DNA from: a bacterium
Lineage (GTDB): Bacteria; Krumholzibacteriota; Krumholzibacteriia; LZORAL124-64-63
Reading direction: 5' to 3'
NCBI GenBank assembly: GCA_018652925.1
Contig: JABIBH010000079.1
Coordinates: 1-9,771, forward strand
Length of the DNA stretch: 9,771 nt
A model generated the notes under the pieces. It was not told the DNA's origin and searched no databases. It was given only the letters and a program-made list of their open reading frames with translations. Within the stretch, counting starts at the first letter, position 1. Each line of letters opens with the position of its first letter. The translations under genes were made by a program, and so were the position numbers. This document shows, one piece after another, positions 7,760-9,771 of the stretch.

Positions 7760-8724
7760 ACTTCATCCAGCCTCTCGCCCATTCGTAACCTGTGGCGAAG
7801 CTTCATCATTCTGTCATCAAGAGCGCGCAAGTCTACCAGATTTGCGTGTTCTTCTTCGCTAGGCTCAACAACAGATTTCATACCACCATTGTTTATTACA
7901 ACTCGTCGATCACCCATCAGAGCCAGGATTGGATCATGTGTTGCCATCAAAACAATTTTGTCCTGACTTACCAGAATATCGAGTGCTTTTTGACGATCGA
8001 TACCTGCGTTTTCAATCTCATCAATCAACACAACTGGCGACTTTGAAAGTACTGCTGTATCTGCAATCATCAATGCTCGGGACTGCCCGCCACTGAGACT
8101 TGTGATTGGAGTATCCAGGTCAAATGGTTCACCGGCAAGAGCGTTGGCATCGTTCCAGATTTGCTGAATCTTCTCTTCAGGATTTTCTGTCTGTCTGCTC
8201 TCTGCATGCAGGGTCAGAAATTCTTCTACTGACAAGTCCATTACAAAATTCATGTTCTGACTCAACTGCGCAACGAGTTTGTGTTCACTGGATGTACGCC
8301 ACTTGCTTTCAGGAGTATGGCCATTGATCAGTACACTTCTACCGGTTGGGGTATCTTTTTGAGCGACCCATTCAATATCGGCAAGCAGTCTGCTTTTGCC
8401 CGAACCGGTTGGCCCGACAATACAAATCACTTCACCAACTCTGATGGTCAATTCACGCACACCTTCAGGTTCACCGTTTTTACAGTTGCCACCAAAGATG
8501 GTTATTTCATCGACGACTTCTTCATCGTCAGAAAGAAAAGATTCCATTTCGATAATGAATTCAGCTAGTTGGTCCAGCAGTTCATCACTTGCAACTTCAC
8601 TTAATTTCTGCGATGGATCATCTTCAATTTCCAGATCGTTTTTTGCCAGAAATGTTGTGGCGTAAGGCCATCGTGAATTCAGATCTCCAACAATGATTGA
8701 AGCAAGTTCTTTACGAATATCCAT
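7756..8724 (-). CDS. Cytosolic ABC-type ATPase with unusual N-terminal domain
   Basis: The 322-residue product has a complete nucleotide-binding domain: Walker A GPTGSGKS (104-111), Q-loop Gln156 (LSQNMNF), signature LSGGQ (210-214), Walker B VVLIDE (231-236, Glu236 the likely catalytic base), an atypical D-loop (ENAGID) and H-loop His263 (ATHD). No membrane segment is present. About 95 residues precede the domain. Their first half (VGDL...WPYATTFLAKNDL...LSEVA) resembles the ScdA-N/DUF1858-type helical domain but lacks its cysteines. It is the last gene of a minus-strand operon. Its ATG shares one base with the GTPase stop (TAATG), with AGGAG at 8737-8733. It could power a permease encoded outside the window, next to the solute-binding protein upstream, or it could be a non-transport ABC protein acting with the GTPase. 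The family is certain; the role is inferred. Confidence 0.88.
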   Translation of the reverse strand: MDIRKELASIIVGDLNSRWPYATTFLAKNDLEIEDDPSQKLSEVASDELLDQLAEFIIEMESFLSDDEEVVDEITIFGGNCKNGEPEGVRELTIRVGEVICIVGPTGSGKSRLLADIEWVAQKDTPTGRSVLINGHTPESKWRTSSEHKLVAQLSQNMNFVMDLSVEEFLTLHAESRQTENPEEKIQQIWNDANALAGEPFDLDTPITSLSGGQSRALMIADTAVLSKSPVVLIDEIENAGIDRQKALDILVSQDKIVLMATHDPILALMGDRRVVINNGGMKSVVEPSEEEHANLVDLRALDDRMMKLRHRLRMGERLDEV

Positions 8725-9461
8725 TACTTGCTCTCCTTGGGTGAAGTCATTGGGTCTGATGTTTGTCTTGAAGTATCGCCAAGGTCCATTTTTCTGACAT
8801 TACCCATCTGGAACTCACTGCCGATTCTGGTTTCACCCAGACAGTAGCTGCAAAGAGCTGCCGGCATTGAGAACCGCAGTTTTTTACCTTCGACTGTTTC
8901 AACTTCATCACCATCAGTCCACAGAGTTGAAAACTCAAAACTACCCTGACCGGTGATGCCGTTGACATGCATAATTCGTGCTTTTGGATTTACTCTATGA
9001 ACACGCGATGCAAATACTTCACGCTCTGCCTGACTTACGATATCGCCTTTGGTGATGATTACGATGTCAGCACTTTTCAGCATCGGGCCAATTTTTTTAG
9101 GAGTGTTGATACCGGAAAGATTATCAATTACACAGACTGCAAGAATTTCACGTACATAAGGTGAACATCGATTGCAAAGCCCTGCGCTTTCACTGACCAG
9201 AACATCAAGCCCTTCCCTTTTTCCCCACTGCACACACTCTTCAATGTTACTGACAAAGTAGTGGTCGGGACAAAGTGCGCCTGAAAGTCCTTTTTTAACC
9301 GGCACTCCACCCTTGCGATAAATTTCATCGTCATCAGTGTAGAGACAGTCAAATTTCACTACACCGACATTGAGTTTTTGTGCCTGCAAATGTTCCAGTG
9401 TTTTCAAAATCACCGATGTTTTTCCAGACGACGGCGGTCCACTTACTGTTACTAGCTTCAC
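8724..9461 (-). CDS. HypB/UreG-like SIMIBI GTPase, putative metallochaperone
   Basis: The 245-residue product has a P-loop GPPSSGKT (8-15), a switch region containing KFD (36-38), the segment LCPDH (63-67), a Walker B/switch II segment LVSESAGLCNRC (88-99), TKGD (137-140) as the guanine-specificity motif and VNGITGQG (167-174) as G5. This order and spacing match nickel-handling GTPases: UreG has a CPH metal motif and HypB a CH motif at the place of C64-x-x-H67, and HypB has a metal Cys close to the place of C96. A further pair, C204/C207 (LCSYCLGE), lies near the C terminus. There is no His-rich tail. The likely job is GTP-driven delivery of a metal or metal cofactor to a client enzyme; the metal and client are unknown. 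The start is GTG, supported by GGAGG 6 bases upstream, one base after the solute-binding protein stop. It is co-translated with the ABC ATPase gene. Confidence 0.85.
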   Translation of the reverse strand: MKLVTVSGPPSSGKTSVILKTLEHLQAQKLNVGVVKFDCLYTDDDEIYRKGGVPVKKGLSGALCPDHYFVSNIEECVQWGKREGLDVLVSESAGLCNRCSPYVREILAVCVIDNLSGINTPKKIGPMLKSADIVIITKGDIVSQAEREVFASRVHRVNPKARIMHVNGITGQGSFEFSTLWTDGDEVETVEGKKLRFSMPAALCSYCLGETRIGSEFQMGNVRKMDLGDTSRQTSDPMTSPKESK

Positions 9462-9462
9462 A

Positions 9463-9771
9463 CTAAACCTCCGCGTTCTCGGTAAAGATATCCAACAGTT
9501 TTGGAATCAATACACCGAGATCATTTTCTTTAATAAAGTCCCAGCCCAACCACAACCATTTTGCGTTGTCAGGCAACGGATTTTCAACATCAGGATTCAA
9601 CGACGGGAACAACCCGCGCTGTGCCAGAATAGTACCTGTTTCCTTGCTCATAAAGAAATCAGCCAGCTCTTTTGTGCCCTCGGGAGCATCTGTCTGTTCA
9701 AGCATAAATACAGGGCTGATAATTGCGCCATCTTCCGGCCAGACAATCTCAACATTAGGATTCATGTGAGC
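9463..9771 (-). CDS. ABC transporter solute-binding protein, C-terminal fragment (starts beyond right edge)
   Basis: The last 102 residues of a longer protein; the frame is open to the window edge, so the internal Met at 9765 is not the start. The sequence resembles the C-terminal lobe of iron/polyamine-type periplasmic binding proteins: VEIVWPEDGAIISPVFML is the strand that crosses back between lobes, followed by a helix (ELADFFMSKETGTILAQRG) and LFPSLNPDVENPLP, then a closing segment KWLWLGWDFIKENDLG. Such proteins deliver a substrate from outside the cytoplasmic membrane to an ABC permease. Substrate cannot be read from this fragment; the adjacent metallochaperone-like GTPase makes a metal ion or chelate plausible (inference). 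Its final codons contain the ribosome binding site of the next gene. Confidence 0.75.
   Translation of the reverse strand, partial: AHMNPNVEIVWPEDGAIISPVFMLEQTDAPEGTKELADFFMSKETGTILAQRGLFPSLNPDVENPLPDNAKWLWLGWDFIKENDLGVLIPKLLDIFTENAEV
9468..9472 (-). promoter_or_regulatory. Ribosome binding site for the GTG-started GTPase gene
   Basis: GGAGG on the minus strand is embedded in the last codons of the solute-binding protein gene, with 6 bases (TTTAGT, including that gene's stop TAG) before the GTG at 9461. It decides the GTG start and indicates coupled translation. Confidence 0.75.

Noticed and set aside
9463..9765. Treating the solute-binding fragment as a complete 100-residue protein starting at the ATG at 9765
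   Set aside because: The frame stays open to the window edge and the sequence is only the C-terminal part of a much longer family.

Overview
The window looks like a chromosomal segment from an uncultured FCB-superphylum bacterium, such as Cloacimonadota, Zixibacteria, Fermentibacterota or a relative. The main clue is that two large exported proteins end in the same 88-residue FlgD-like (Por/type IX-style) sorting tail, containing NYPNPFNPST and a basic-hydrophobic last few residues (RRMILIK, RKMLLLK). Family C25 (gingipain-type) proteins with such tails are typical of that group. Base composition is moderate (GC a little under 50% by eye), and genes have strong GGAGG-type ribosome binding sites. 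The exact phylum cannot be fixed from this sequence.

Left part (1-1983): on the minus strand, an exported parallel beta-helix protein (1715-114) overlaps by ATGA the start of a second exported protein, of which only the signal peptide region (117-1) lies in the window. The 268-base gap 1716-1983 separates this unit from the divergent gene to the right. It holds a minus-strand extended -10 promoter, a good plus-strand -35/-10 promoter and an AT-rich palindrome between them.

Centre (1984-7161): one giant plus-strand gene (1687 aa) encodes a secreted multidomain C25 peptidase-like protein. It has a signal peptide, a propeptide-like region, a C25 domain with the nucleophile-type Cys but Tyr at the usual catalytic His position, several beta-sandwich modules and the sorting tail. 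It ends at a strong intrinsic terminator, followed 11 bases after its T-rich stretch by a second symmetrical hairpin. A small plus-strand lipoprotein gene (7163-7759) follows.

Right part (7756-9771): a tight minus-strand operon converges on the lipoprotein gene with a 4-base overlap. In transcription order it encodes the C-terminal end of an ABC-transporter-type solute-binding protein (start beyond the right edge), a HypB/UreG-like SIMIBI GTPase with Cys/His metal-site motifs, and a cytosolic ABC ATPase with an unusual N-terminal domain. Junctions are TAG-T-GTG and TAATG, so translation is probably coupled. The combination suggests a metal (or metal-cofactor) capture and delivery module. No permease is visible, and I know of no characterised system with exactly this set. 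This is the most interesting part of the window.

No rRNA, convincing tRNA, insertion sequence, phage gene, CRISPR array or integration site was seen.
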